A DNA stretch of 11,671 nucleotides from Acidimicrobiia bacterium (GCA_010030605.1 RHCK01000018.1:1-11671); one strand, 5' to 3'; positions 1 through 6,771 are shown, counted from the first letter of the stretch. The notes: generated by a model not told the origin, from the letters alone. A program made the numbers and translations.

Positions 1-430
1 ATCGGCCGACGAACTGGGCCTTTTGCTCCGGAGTTCCGTAGAGGTTGATGGTGGGTGCAATGAGGCCGACGGTGACGCTCAAGGTTTCGTGACCGGTCGG
101 GGTGACGAATTGCGACTCCAACTTCGAAAACGCGCGTGAGTACTCGCGTGGATATCCGAGCCCGCCGTATTCCACGGGCGCGGTGATCGCGTGGTATCCG
201 CGCTCGGCCTTCTTCTGGATCCAGGCCTTGCCGCGTTCGAGCAACGCCTTTTCTTCCTCGAACGTGAGCGAATGGAACACCGAGACGGAGAACTCGCCTT
301 CACCCCACACCAGTTCTTTTTCGTCGCTCCCGCCGGTGCGGTACTCGGCGTTGGCTTCCAGCCATGCGCGGGCGGTCTTGGTGAACTCTTCCAGGGACGG
401 AGGAGTAACGGAATCGGTGTTCGCGGCCAC
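1..430 (-). CDS. Acyl-CoA dehydrogenase, N-terminal part (truncated by window edge)
   Basis: The first 143 codons read in a frame with no stop. The protein begins VAANTDSVTPPSLEEF and continues through a helical N-terminal domain. It contains APVEYGGLGYPREYSRAF, the usual 'P.eyGGlG' segment of acyl-CoA dehydrogenases, then HETLSVTVGLIAPTINLYGT and PEQKAQF, which match the 'G...Q...l' stretch before the FAD-binding middle domain. The family makes 2,3-double bonds in acyl-CoA esters using FAD. The catalytic glutamate and the flavin-binding domains lie outside the window, so the substrate cannot be judged. I chose GTG at 428-430 because the downstream sequence starts in a family-like way; a weak GGTGG lies about seven bases upstream. 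It is divergent from the TetR gene, which may control it. It could also be the dehydrogenase partner of the kinase-like gene at 5758-6771, but it is in a different transcription unit. Confidence 0.85.
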   Translation of the reverse strand, partial: MAANTDSVTPPSLEEFTKTARAWLEANAEYRTGGSDEKELVWGEGEFSVSVFHSLTFEEEKALLERGKAWIQKKAERGYHAITAPVEYGGLGYPREYSRAFSKLESQFVTPTGHETLSVTVGLIAPTINLYGTPEQKAQFVGR

Positions 431-503
431 GACGCCACCGTAATTGACCCCGCGATCAGTATTCGCACCGTGGGCGGGGAACTGTCGCGGCGCGGGAACG
501 CTC

Positions 504-531
504 GACCCGATCGAAACGGGACGATTCGGTC
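504..531. promoter_or_regulatory. Candidate operator: imperfect inverted repeat between divergent genes
   Basis: The arms GACCCGATCG (504-513) and CGATTCGGTC (522-531) match at 8 of 10 positions when one is reverse-complemented, with an 8-base spacer. Size and symmetry fit a TetR-family dimer site. It lies in the 113-base gap between the acyl-CoA dehydrogenase and TetR genes. It abuts CATACT (531-536), a possible -10 element (4 of 6 to TATAAT) that would start transcription near the GTG at 544. No convincing -35 goes with it. Autoregulation and control of the divergent dehydrogenase are inference. Confidence 0.35.
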
Positions 532-543
532 ATACTCGTCCCC

Positions 544-1191
544 GTGGGGAAACCGGAGGGGGCGAAACTGCACGTGGTGCATCGGGAAACCGTCAGGCGC
601 CTCGGTCGTCCTCCTGACACCGATTCGGCCGACACCCGGCGCGTGATCCTGCAGATCGCCCGAGAGACATTTTCGGTGCTCGGCTACGAAATGGCCACCA
701 ACCGTGAGATCGCCTCCCGATCGGGTGTCACCCCGGGGGCGCTGTATCACTACTTCGGGTCGAAGTTGGACCTGTACCTGGCGGTGCACGAGTACACGCA
801 GGATCTGGTGTATTCGCGCTTCAGTGAGGCCATCGTCGGGCGTGGCACGTTCGCCGATCAGTTCACCTCGGTCCTCGACGTGGCCCACGAGTTGAACAAG
901 ACCGACCCGTCGGTGGCCCGTTTTCTCGGGGCCGTCCGCGTGGATGCGCGACGACATCCCGAAATGCGGGTGTCCGTCGAGCCCCGTAGTCGCCAACGCG
1001 AGCGTTTCTTCGCCGACATGGTGGAGGTCGGGGTGTCGACCGGGGAGATTTCTCCCGAACGTCGAGCGATCGTCTTCGCCTACATCCTCACGGTCCTCGT
1101 CGGCTTGACCGACGCGGTGTCCGACGATGCCGAGGCGCAGGGTCGCGCCATCGTGGCGATCAAGGACTCGATGTCCGGACTCCTGGGGTGA
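544..1191 (+). CDS. TetR-family transcriptional regulator
   Basis: A 215-residue protein with a TetR/AcrR N-terminal DNA-binding domain. The conserved start GRPPDTDSADTRRVIL is followed by IARETFSVLGYEMATNREIA and SGVTPGALYHYFGSK (about residues 60-74), whose recognition helix and LYHYF signature are typical. The C-terminal ligand and dimer domain (about 90-215) is not diagnostic for a ligand. Translation could start at GTG 544, almost where transcription would start from CATACT (leaderless). It could also start at GTG 574 or 577, which lie 11-14 bases after the GGAGGGGG at 555-562; all three keep the DNA-binding domain intact. The stop overlaps the P450 start, so the regulator heads the P450-SDR-split-barrel-nitroreductase run and probably controls it, perhaps with the divergent acyl-CoA dehydrogenase, through the repeat at 504-531. 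Confidence 0.9.
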   Translation: MGKPEGAKLHVVHRETVRRLGRPPDTDSADTRRVILQIARETFSVLGYEMATNREIASRSGVTPGALYHYFGSKLDLYLAVHEYTQDLVYSRFSEAIVGRGTFADQFTSVLDVAHELNKTDPSVARFLGAVRVDARRHPEMRVSVEPRSRQRERFFADMVEVGVSTGEISPERRAIVFAYILTVLVGLTDAVSDDAEAQGRAIVAIKDSMSGLLG

Positions 1192-2384
1192 GCATGTCGT
1201 ACTCGCACCTCGAACATGCCAACGATCTCGAACCCTCGGTGGGTCATCACCACCTCATCGAGAGATGTCCGATCCATCGCGAGGAATCGTTCGATCCGCC
1301 GTTCTTCGTCGTCAGTCGTCATGAAGACGTGTTGTCGATGGTCACCGACCCGGAGCTGTGGCAGAACGGTTCCGGACCCGGCGTGTTCCATCAGACGGGT
1401 GGAGTGCTCGGTTCGGCCGACGATCCCGATCATCGTCGGCAACGCAAGGTGTTACAGGACGGATTTCGACCGGCCGCCGTTCAGTCGTTGGCGCCCCGCG
1501 TCGAGCAGATCGGTCGAAAGTTGTGGGACGACGCGTTCTCCGCCGACGGTGCCGGCGACTTCGTTCGGTTGTTCGCGTTTCCCTTTCCGGCCATCGTGAT
1601 CGCCGAGATGCTCGGAATTCGGTCCGAGGATCGCGACCAGTTCGGGCATTGGTCCGATGACATCGTGAACGGACTGGGTGGGGGAGACCTGCGATTGGTC
1701 GAGAAAGCGAACGAGGGCATCTACGCTCTCGTCGACGATCTCGTGGTCGAGCGGCGCACGATCATCGAAGCAGGAGGCGAGCCGCCCGACGATCTCGTCA
1801 CCGTGCTGACGCGCGCCCATCTGGCCGGAGATCTGGCGTACGGCGAGGTTCGTCGCCTGTGCCAACAAGTGCTGGTGGCCGGACACGAAACGACCGCGAG
1901 TTTGTTGAGTCTGATGTTGTATCGGTTGATCACCCAACCTCGGTTGGTGGACGAGTTGCGGGCCGATCCCGAGCGAATCCCGTGGGCCGTCGAGGAATTC
2001 CTGCGCTACGACTCTCCGGTGCAGGGTCTGTTCCGCACCAACAGTCGCGAGTGCGAGGTGCGCGGCGAAACGATCGCGCCGGGAACGAAGATGCAGTTGT
2101 TGTTCGCCGCGGCGAATCGTGACCCGCGAGTGTGGAACGAACCGGACACGATCGACTTCGATCGATTCGGACCCGGTTCGCGGCCGCACCTTGCATTCGG
2201 ATGGGGGGTGCATCACTGCATCGGCAACGTGTTGGCGCGTCGCGAAGGTCAACTGGCGTTGCGATGGATGATCGACACCTTCGAAACGGTGGAACTGACG
2301 GGAGAGGTGAAGGTGAATCAGCCGTTCATCCTTCGTGGTCTCACCACGCTTCCCATTCGCTGGACCGTCCGATCCCCAAAGTGA
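1188..2384 (+). CDS. Cytochrome P450 monooxygenase
   Basis: A 398-residue soluble bacterial class I-type P450 of normal length. Visible landmarks, numbered from GTG 1188, are the I-helix AGHETT (231-236, oxygen activation), the K-helix ExxR as E270-R273 in EEFLRYDSP, NRDPRVWNEPD-x-FDFDRF-like sequence before the haem region, and the haem loop FGWGVHHCIG (337-346) with axial Cys344. Nothing catalytic is missing. The start is GTG 1188, overlapping the TetR stop by four bases, or ATG 1194, which has GGGGTGA immediately upstream; the two differ by only two residues. P450s of this type oxidise steroids, terpenes and fatty acids using electrons from a ferredoxin and a reductase, neither of which is encoded in the window. 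The overlap with TetR suggests translational coupling. Substrate is unknown; CYP125- or CYP142-type side-chain hydroxylation is only one option. Confidence 0.95.
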   Translation: MSMSYSHLEHANDLEPSVGHHHLIERCPIHREESFDPPFFVVSRHEDVLSMVTDPELWQNGSGPGVFHQTGGVLGSADDPDHRRQRKVLQDGFRPAAVQSLAPRVEQIGRKLWDDAFSADGAGDFVRLFAFPFPAIVIAEMLGIRSEDRDQFGHWSDDIVNGLGGGDLRLVEKANEGIYALVDDLVVERRTIIEAGGEPPDDLVTVLTRAHLAGDLAYGEVRRLCQQVLVAGHETTASLLSLMLYRLITQPRLVDELRADPERIPWAVEEFLRYDSPVQGLFRTNSRECEVRGETIAPGTKMQLLFAAANRDPRVWNEPDTIDFDRFGPGSRPHLAFGWGVHHCIGNVLARREGQLALRWMIDTFETVELTGEVKVNQPFILRGLTTLPIRWTVRSPK

Positions 2385-2419
2385 CGAATCGGACGAGTCC
2401 CCGTGTCTAGTGTTCGCTC

Positions 2420-3205
2420 ATGACGAGTCCGTCGATTTCTTCTTCTGCCTCCGCGCGGGTGTCCGTCGTGACCGGCGGTGCGTCCGGTATCGGACGTTCC
2501 ACCGTGGAGGCCCTGGTCGCCGCGGGTGGAAACGTGGTGGTGGTCGATCGGCCCGGAACCGCTCTCGACGACGTGGAAACGATGAATGGTGTGCGGGTGG
2601 TCGCCGGAGATGTCACCGATCCCGATGTGAATCAGCGAGCCGTCGAACTGGCGGTCGCCGAGTTCGGTGGGCTGGATTCGATCGTTCTCAACGCCGGCAT
2701 GCCGTGCAGTGGTGACATTCTCGAGATGCCCATCGAACAGTTCGATCGCACGATGGAGGTCAACGTTCGCGCGGTGTTGCTCGGTATTCGGGCAGCCGTC
2801 CCAGCCTTGCGCCGACGAGGTGGTGGTCGCATCGTCGTCACTGCGTCGACATCCGGAATCGCCGCCGATCCGAACATGTGGCCGTACAACACGTCGAAGG
2901 CGGCGGTCATCAATCTGGCCAAGGGCGCGGCGCTCGACCTGGCCGTCGATGGCATCACGGTGAACGTCGTGTGTCCCGGACCGACCGAAACCGGGATGAC
3001 GACCGGAATCAAATCCGTTCCCCCGGTGTACGAGGGTCTTCGTCGCGCCGTTCCGATGCAACGGTGGGGGCGAGCCGACGAAGTGGCGGCGGTCATCGCG
3101 TTCTTGGCCTCGGAGAGCGCGAGTTTCGTCACCGGTGCGGTGGTTCCCGTCGATGGGGGAATCACGGCGAACACGGGTCAGTTCCTGCCCCGAGAAAAAT
3201 CCTGA
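2420..3205 (+). CDS. Short-chain dehydrogenase/reductase (SDR)
   Basis: A 261-residue classical SDR with every hallmark. The nucleotide-binding glycine motif TGGASGIG spans 18-25. Asp43 ends the second beta strand in VVVVDR, which favours NAD(H) over NADP(H). NAG is at 91-93, structural Asn115 is in MEVNVRA, and the catalytic Ser143, Tyr156 and Lys160 (YNTSK) have the usual 13- and 4-residue spacing. PGPTETGM follows the active site, and VPVDGG occurs near the C-terminus. Reaction: NAD-dependent alcohol/ketone interconversion, plausibly oxidising an alcohol made by the P450 just upstream (inference). ATG 2420 lies 35 bases after the P450 stop without a strong Shine-Dalgarno sequence. The first twelve residues are Ser-rich and poorly conserved in type. 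Likely co-transcribed with its neighbours. Confidence 0.95.
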   Translation: MTSPSISSSASARVSVVTGGASGIGRSTVEALVAAGGNVVVVDRPGTALDDVETMNGVRVVAGDVTDPDVNQRAVELAVAEFGGLDSIVLNAGMPCSGDILEMPIEQFDRTMEVNVRAVLLGIRAAVPALRRRGGGRIVVTASTSGIAADPNMWPYNTSKAAVINLAKGAALDLAVDGITVNVVCPGPTETGMTTGIKSVPPVYEGLRRAVPMQRWGRADEVAAVIAFLASESASFVTGAVVPVDGGITANTGQFLPREKS

Positions 3206-3227
3206 GACACGCAACAACCCGAGAAAC

Positions 3228-3244
3228 ACTCTGTGAACCAGAGT
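3228..3244 (+). other. Small hairpin between SDR and split-barrel genes
   Basis: ACTCTG (3228-3233) and CAGAGT (3239-3244) form a perfect 6-bp stem with a 5-base loop in the 60-base gap after the SDR. No T-run follows, so it is unlikely to terminate transcription. It lies 21 bases before the chosen ATG at 3266 and could be an mRNA-processing or leader structure, or chance. Confidence 0.3.
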
Positions 3245-3255
3245 TCGAACGACAT

Positions 3256-3260
3256 GGAGG
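3256..3260 (+). promoter_or_regulatory. Ribosome binding site that fixes the start at 3266
   Basis: GGAGG lies 5 bases before ATG 3266. This favours that ATG over the in-frame upstream GTG 3233 and ATG 3254, neither of which has a comparable site. Confidence 0.75.
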
Positions 3261-3265
3261 AAGTC

Positions 3266-3784
3266 ATGGCCGAACATCCCGAGAACTACGAGGACGTCAC
3301 CGTCTACGGATTGGACGAGGACATGGAGGAGAAGTTGCTCCTCGCGCACAACGAGTGCACCTTCATTTGGTCGAACAAGGAAGGTTGGCCGGTGGGCGTC
3401 ATCATGTCGTACGTGTGGCGCAAGGGTTCGTTCTGGTTGACCGCGTCCAGTCAGCGCGCGCGCATCTCGGCGATCCGTCGTGATCCGCGAGTGTGCGTCG
3501 TGGTCACCTCGACGGGATCGCCACTCCCGCGCAACAAGGCCATCACCTGGAAAGGGACGTGCACGCTTCACGACGACGACGCGACCAAGGCCTGGTTCTA
3601 TCCGGAATTGGCCGAAGCCATCATGGGTTCGGACGAAGTGCGTCGCGACACGTTCGCCAAGTTCCTCGATTCGCCCCGCCGGGTGATCATCGAGGTCACT
3701 CCGACCCAACGAATCGGATACGACGGAGCCAAGATGGGCAAGGCGACCGCCGAGTGGATGGCCGCCCAAGCCAAGAACGCGTGA
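3266..3784 (+). CDS. Pyridoxamine 5'-phosphate oxidase-like split-barrel flavin/F420-binding protein
   Basis: A 172-residue protein of the PNPOx-like split beta-barrel fold. After a short acidic N-terminus come LLAHNECTFIWSNKEGWPVGV (about 25-45), the strand pair GSFWLTASSQRARI (54-67) and AIRRDPRVCVVVTS (69-82). This 'cfl.t...dG.P......Y...dg.i...t......ka..ir.dPrv.v.v' pattern is the cofactor-binding barrel. The second half has WKGTCTLHDDD and PRRVIIEVTPTQRIGYDGAKMG. Family members bind FMN, F420 or haem and catalyse varied reductions; the sequence alone does not settle which, and a true PdxH role is unlikely because the PdxH C-terminal domain is absent. It sits 60 bases after the SDR and 38 before the nitroreductase, so two flavin-type proteins follow the P450 and SDR. 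Role in the pathway unknown. Confidence 0.8.
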   Translation: MAEHPENYEDVTVYGLDEDMEEKLLLAHNECTFIWSNKEGWPVGVIMSYVWRKGSFWLTASSQRARISAIRRDPRVCVVVTSTGSPLPRNKAITWKGTCTLHDDDATKAWFYPELAEAIMGSDEVRRDTFAKFLDSPRRVIIEVTPTQRIGYDGAKMGKATAEWMAAQAKNA

Positions 3785-3822
3785 CGTATCCGAATTCCCG
3801 GATCCAAAGACAGGAGACCACC

Positions 3823-4461
3823 ATGGCCATGAAACTCGGATTGTCCGCCGACGAGGTGCTCACCACCACGCGTGCGGTGCGCAAGCGACTGGATCTCACC
3901 AAGCCGGTCGAGCGAGAGGTGCTGATGGAATGCGTCGAGATCGCCCACCAGGCGCCGACCGGCTCCAACATGCAAGGTTGGCGTTGGTTGTTCGTCGAGG
4001 ATCAAGCGAAGAAGACCGCGTTGGCCGAGATGTATCGGGCCAACTATTACCCCTACGTGAACGATCCCAATCGTCCCAAGCGCGACGCGCAAGGGGAGCG
4101 CATCGTCGATTCGTCGATGCATCTGGCTCAAGTGCTCGATCAGGTTCCGGTGCTCATGATCCCGCTGATCGCCGGTCGTCTCGATGCCGGCACTCCCACG
4201 TTCGGTCAGGCGTCGGCGTGGGGATCGCTGTTGCCGGCGGTCTGGAGCTTCATGTTGGCCTTGCGCGAACGCGGTTTGGGTTCGGCATGGACCACCCTCC
4301 ATCTTCCGCACGAGAAGGAAGCCGCCGAACTGTTGGGCATTCCGTTCGACAAGTACACGCAAGCCGGACTGTTCCCGATCGCCTACACCGTGGGCACCGA
4401 CTTCAAGTTGGCGTCGCGCGTCCCGGCCGAGAAGTTCGTGCGCTGGGACAGCTGGTCCTGA
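3823..4461 (+). CDS. Nitroreductase-family FMN oxidoreductase
   Basis: A 212-residue protein of the nitroreductase superfamily. The N-terminal FMN-phosphate segment TTTRAVRKRLDLTKPV (14-29), with clustered arginines, is followed by IAHQAPTGSNMQGWRWLFVED (40-60), the classic 'A.tgsN.Q.w.f.vv' flavin motif. The C-terminal half has SLLPAVWSFMLALRERGLGSAW (135-156) and QAGLFPIAYTVG (180-191), matching 'a.q.....lAa...Glgs' and the second FMN loop. It probably forms an FMN homodimer using NAD(P)H. Some superfamily members reduce enones, quinones or nitro groups, and others dehalogenate. ATG 3823 has AGGAGA at 3812-3817, a well-placed ribosome site. It is the last gene of the TetR-led run, and its TGA directly touches the stop of the convergent ThuA-like gene. 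Confidence 0.9.
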   Translation: MAMKLGLSADEVLTTTRAVRKRLDLTKPVEREVLMECVEIAHQAPTGSNMQGWRWLFVEDQAKKTALAEMYRANYYPYVNDPNRPKRDAQGERIVDSSMHLAQVLDQVPVLMIPLIAGRLDAGTPTFGQASAWGSLLPAVWSFMLALRERGLGSAWTTLHLPHEKEAAELLGIPFDKYTQAGLFPIAYTVGTDFKLASRVPAEKFVRWDSWS

Positions 4462-5271
4462 TCAGCCGTTGCGCGCCCAGTCGCGCGCTTGCGACGATGC
4501 GGCCCACAGCACCGCGTTGCGCACCACACGACGGAAATTGTCGTCGCGATAGGTGACCGGACCGTCACCGAACTGGATGTACGCCAGCGGCGCGTCACCG
4601 AATCGCTTCACCCAGGCAACGAGATTGCTTCCGGCTGGATGGGTCCAACCCTCGTTGCTGTTGCGACGACCACGAATCGCCTGATCGGCCGAATAGAAGC
4701 GACGGGGATCGTCGACGGGGAAACGAGTTCGCATGAGTGGGATGACCTCGTCCTCGAAGACGGGGGAGCAGTACAGCTCGTCGGTCAAGGAGAACGAGTC
4801 CCCCAACCCCTCGCAGATCGGATGAGTCGGATCGACGACGTCGATGGTGTGCTCCACGTCGAAGACGTATCCGGAATCGGGATAGTGAACGCCTCGAAGC
4901 GTCGCTGGCTGGTAGTGAAAACGTCCTCCGACCATGTCGGCGAATCCATCCCACGCCGGCCAGCTGGCGACGGCGTGATGCATGAACACCAAACCCACAC
5001 CAGCCTCGCGCAGTCGGTCGAAGACCAATCGTTGTTCGGCGGTGGGTTCGGGCAAGGTCACCGGAGGATCGCCACCCCCGGTGAAGAGAAGACCGGGCAT
5101 GTCGTAAAAAAGGATCGCATCCGGACGAGCACTCTCGTCATCGGACCACGTCGGTGTGTTCGTGGCCTCCCAGTGCACGTCCTCGCAGGCGGCGAGCCAA
5201 TCGAAGACCGCGAAGAAATCCTGGGCCACGAAGGGGTGCCCACCGGTCACGACCTGGAGGCGAATGGTCAT
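4462..5271 (-). CDS. ThuA-like domain protein (glutamine-amidotransferase-like fold)
   Basis: A 269-residue single-domain ThuA-like protein. Landmarks: VVTGGHPF (7-14), DAILFYDMPG (51-60), GVGLVFMHHAVASWPAW (91-107) followed by MVGGRFHY (113-120), HPICEGLGDSFSLTDELY (150-167), SADQAIRG, and the C-terminal NFRRVVRNAVLWAA (245-258). Together they match the ThuA order 'HHa..sW..w..lvGG.f', 'HPi..gl...f...DElY', 'f..vl.NAv.Wa'. The fold belongs to the class I glutamine amidotransferase superfamily, but the nucleophile-elbow Cys is replaced by the His98-His99 region, as in other ThuA proteins, so it is not a glutaminase. ThuA was first linked to trehalose/disaccharide use; the biochemical role of most members is unclear. 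I chose ATG 5271, eight bases after the upstream gene's stop. It is the last gene of the minus-strand run and is unusual beside a Rieske oxygenase. Confidence 0.85.
   Translation of the reverse strand: MTIRLQVVTGGHPFVAQDFFAVFDWLAACEDVHWEATNTPTWSDDESARPDAILFYDMPGLLFTGGGDPPVTLPEPTAEQRLVFDRLREAGVGLVFMHHAVASWPAWDGFADMVGGRFHYQPATLRGVHYPDSGYVFDVEHTIDVVDPTHPICEGLGDSFSLTDELYCSPVFEDEVIPLMRTRFPVDDPRRFYSADQAIRGRRNSNEGWTHPAGSNLVAWVKRFGDAPLAYIQFGDGPVTYRDDNFRRVVRNAVLWAASSQARDWARNG
4471..4488. terminator. Possible GC-hairpin terminator at convergent gene ends
   Basis: GCGCGC (4471-4476) and GCGCGC (4483-4488) are complementary, with the loop CCAGTC, giving six G:C pairs. For the plus-strand run it begins 9 bases after the nitroreductase stop. 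No T-tract follows. It also codes for the last residues of the ThuA-like gene. U-less GC hairpins do serve as terminators in some actinobacteria, but this one could be chance. Confidence 0.3.
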
Positions 5272-5279
5272 GAGAGGTC

Positions 5280-5744
5280 TCAGCCGCGGCCGACGAAAGC
5301 CCACTCACCCTTGATGGCGTCCTCGTTCGCGAGGCGCAGGGCGAGAATGTCGCGGCCACGAAGATGAAGTTCGGTGTTGCCGACCGCGAAGACTCTTTCG
5401 ATCGCCACCGACAAACACTCGCCGGCGCGACTATAAGAATCGCTGACGGCATCGAGGTCGAGCGAGGTGTTGTCACCGGCGTCGTACGCGGCCAGGGCGG
5501 CATCGATCTCCGGAGTCGAACCGACGGAACTCTTCACGTCGCGGGCGTAGCCGACCATCAGGTTGGACTCGTCGCGCATCCAGGCGATCTCGTGGGCCGA
5601 ACGTTCGGCGCAGTTGCGCAAGACGTTCTCGAGCATTTGGATGGCGATCTTGACCGTCGGATCCGAGACCGCGGGATCGATGACCTCGAGCAACTCGCGT
5701 CGACAATCGAGCAGGACTTGTTGGGTGGTGGGCTTGGACAACAT
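5280..5744 (-). CDS. 154-residue helical protein next to APH-like kinase (possible LvaB/DUF6285-like partner)
   Basis: I do not recognise this protein with certainty. It appears almost wholly helical: PTTQQVLLDCRRELLEVIDP (5-24) is followed by DPTVKIAIQMLENVLRNCAERSAHE as a long helix, then an acidic linker near residues 90-100, and a C-terminal segment ending in LRLANEDAIKGEWAF. No catalytic motif, signal peptide or membrane segment is visible. ATG 5744 is preceded by GGAG seven bases upstream, 13 bases after the phosphotransferase stop, so the two are very likely translated together. Position and size recall the small helical proteins (LvaB, DUF6285-like) that accompany APH-fold acyl-CoA kinases, but my recollection of that family's sequence is only approximate. 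Best guess: an accessory subunit of the kinase encoded just upstream. Confidence 0.7.
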   Translation of the reverse strand: MLSKPTTQQVLLDCRRELLEVIDPAVSDPTVKIAIQMLENVLRNCAERSAHEIAWMRDESNLMVGYARDVKSSVGSTPEIDAALAAYDAGDNTSLDLDAVSDSYSRAGECLSVAIERVFAVGNTELHLRGRDILALRLANEDAIKGEWAFVGRG

Positions 5745-5757
5745 GTTCGTCTCCGAT

Positions 5758-6771
5758 TCAGATGGTGGGGGCGATGCAGCCGCCCATGAAGTTGGCGTGT
5801 CCGACGGTGAGGGCGTTCAAGGTGTAGGTGGTCATGATTCCCGAGTTCAGACCCTTCGACATCGCGGCGGCTCCGGCCAGGATCTGGGCGTACACCGAGA
5901 TGGCAGCCAACGACGAGAAGAATCCCAACGTGGCCAGGTTCACCGTGTCCTCACCAAAGCCCGTCTTCTCGCGATAGCGAGCGAGGAACGCCAACGGATC
6001 GTTCATGATGAGGCTCGGTCCGGACGAGGCCGAGTAGACGGCGTAGTAGCCGAGATCCTCGCGGGGGTCGCCGATATGGGTGAGTTCCCAGTCGATCACC
6101 TGATGGGATCCGTCGGCACCAACCATGATGTTCGCTGGTTGGAAGTCGCTGTGCACGATACGAAGCGGAAGTGGCGCGGGTTTGTTGGCATCGAGCCATT
6201 CGGCCACGTAGCGCAGGAACGGATTCGATTCGGCGTGCGCGCGGTCGGCCTGACGGAACCGATCGATCAGACCGCTGAGGTAGCTCGACCAATCGTTCGG
6301 TCGAGCGATCGCATCACCAACGTCGTTCGGATCGATCGAATGCACGCGGGCCATGGTGTCGACCAGATCGAACGTGTGTCGTCCGTAGTTGCCCGGTTCG
6401 CATTCGTTGATGTGCGATTGCAGCGAACGTCCATCGACGAAATCGAGAACGATGCACTTGGTCCCCAACTCCTCGCCGGTGGCGTCGAAGTAACGAGCCT
6501 TGGGCATGGGGATGCTCTCGGCGCGACCGAGCGCGCTGAGAAGAGCCCATTCGGTGGCGCGATCGGTTTCCATCATCGCCTTGCCGGGAGGCGGATCGCC
6601 GCGCAGCACCAATTGCTCCGAGCGTCCGTCGGCCCAGGTGACCGAAGCGCGGGCCATGAGACGGCTGTACCCACCGGTCATGGGCTCGTAGGCGGTCACG
6701 GTGGCGCTCTGTCCGCCGTGCTTGGAGAGAAAAGCCGCGAGCTTCGCGGGCATCACACTCGGGTCGATCAT
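5758..6771 (-). CDS. APH-fold phosphotransferase, ACAD10/11- or LvaA-like
   Basis: A 337-residue aminoglycoside-phosphotransferase-fold kinase. The N-lobe has MTGGYSRLM (31-39, glycine loop) and QLVLRGDPPPG (54-64); Arg57 replaces the usual ATP-binding lysine region in the 'lvlR.pP.g' style of ACAD10/11-type kinases. TKCIVLDFVDG (104-114) is the hinge. The C-lobe has the catalytic loop HSDFQPANIM (207-216, with Asp209 and Asn214) and the metal-binding IDWELTHIGDPREDLGY (226-242, Asp227). All active-site residues expected for a kinase are present. In this subfamily, characterised members phosphorylate hydroxyacyl-CoA esters rather than drugs. ATG 6771 has GAAGGGA upstream and excludes a 30-residue unconserved extension. 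It is followed after 13 bases by the 154-residue helical protein. A role in antibiotic resistance is unlikely given the catabolic neighbours. Confidence 0.88.
   Translation of the reverse strand: MIDPSVMPAKLAAFLSKHGGQSATVTAYEPMTGGYSRLMARASVTWADGRSEQLVLRGDPPPGKAMMETDRATEWALLSALGRAESIPMPKARYFDATGEELGTKCIVLDFVDGRSLQSHINECEPGNYGRHTFDLVDTMARVHSIDPNDVGDAIARPNDWSSYLSGLIDRFRQADRAHAESNPFLRYVAEWLDANKPAPLPLRIVHSDFQPANIMVGADGSHQVIDWELTHIGDPREDLGYYAVYSASSGPSLIMNDPLAFLARYREKTGFGEDTVNLATLGFFSSLAAISVYAQILAGAAAMSKGLNSGIMTTYTLNALTVGHANFMGGCIAPTI

Noticed and set aside
79..996. A 305-codon minus-strand frame overlapping the acyl-CoA dehydrogenase and the TetR gene
   Set aside because: Out of frame with the dehydrogenase motifs and antisense to the TetR helix-turn-helix; product is Arg/Ser/Pro-rich.
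2318..3769. A 483-codon open frame on the minus strand across the P450 end, SDR and split-barrel genes
   Set aside because: It is antisense to genes with complete motifs, and its Arg/His/Gly-rich translation has no domain; GC-rich codon bias creates such frames.
5758..6771. Aminoglycoside resistance gene
   Set aside because: The fold is shared, but the VLR-type N-lobe and catabolic neighbours fit acyl-CoA-kinase relatives, not drug phosphotransferases.
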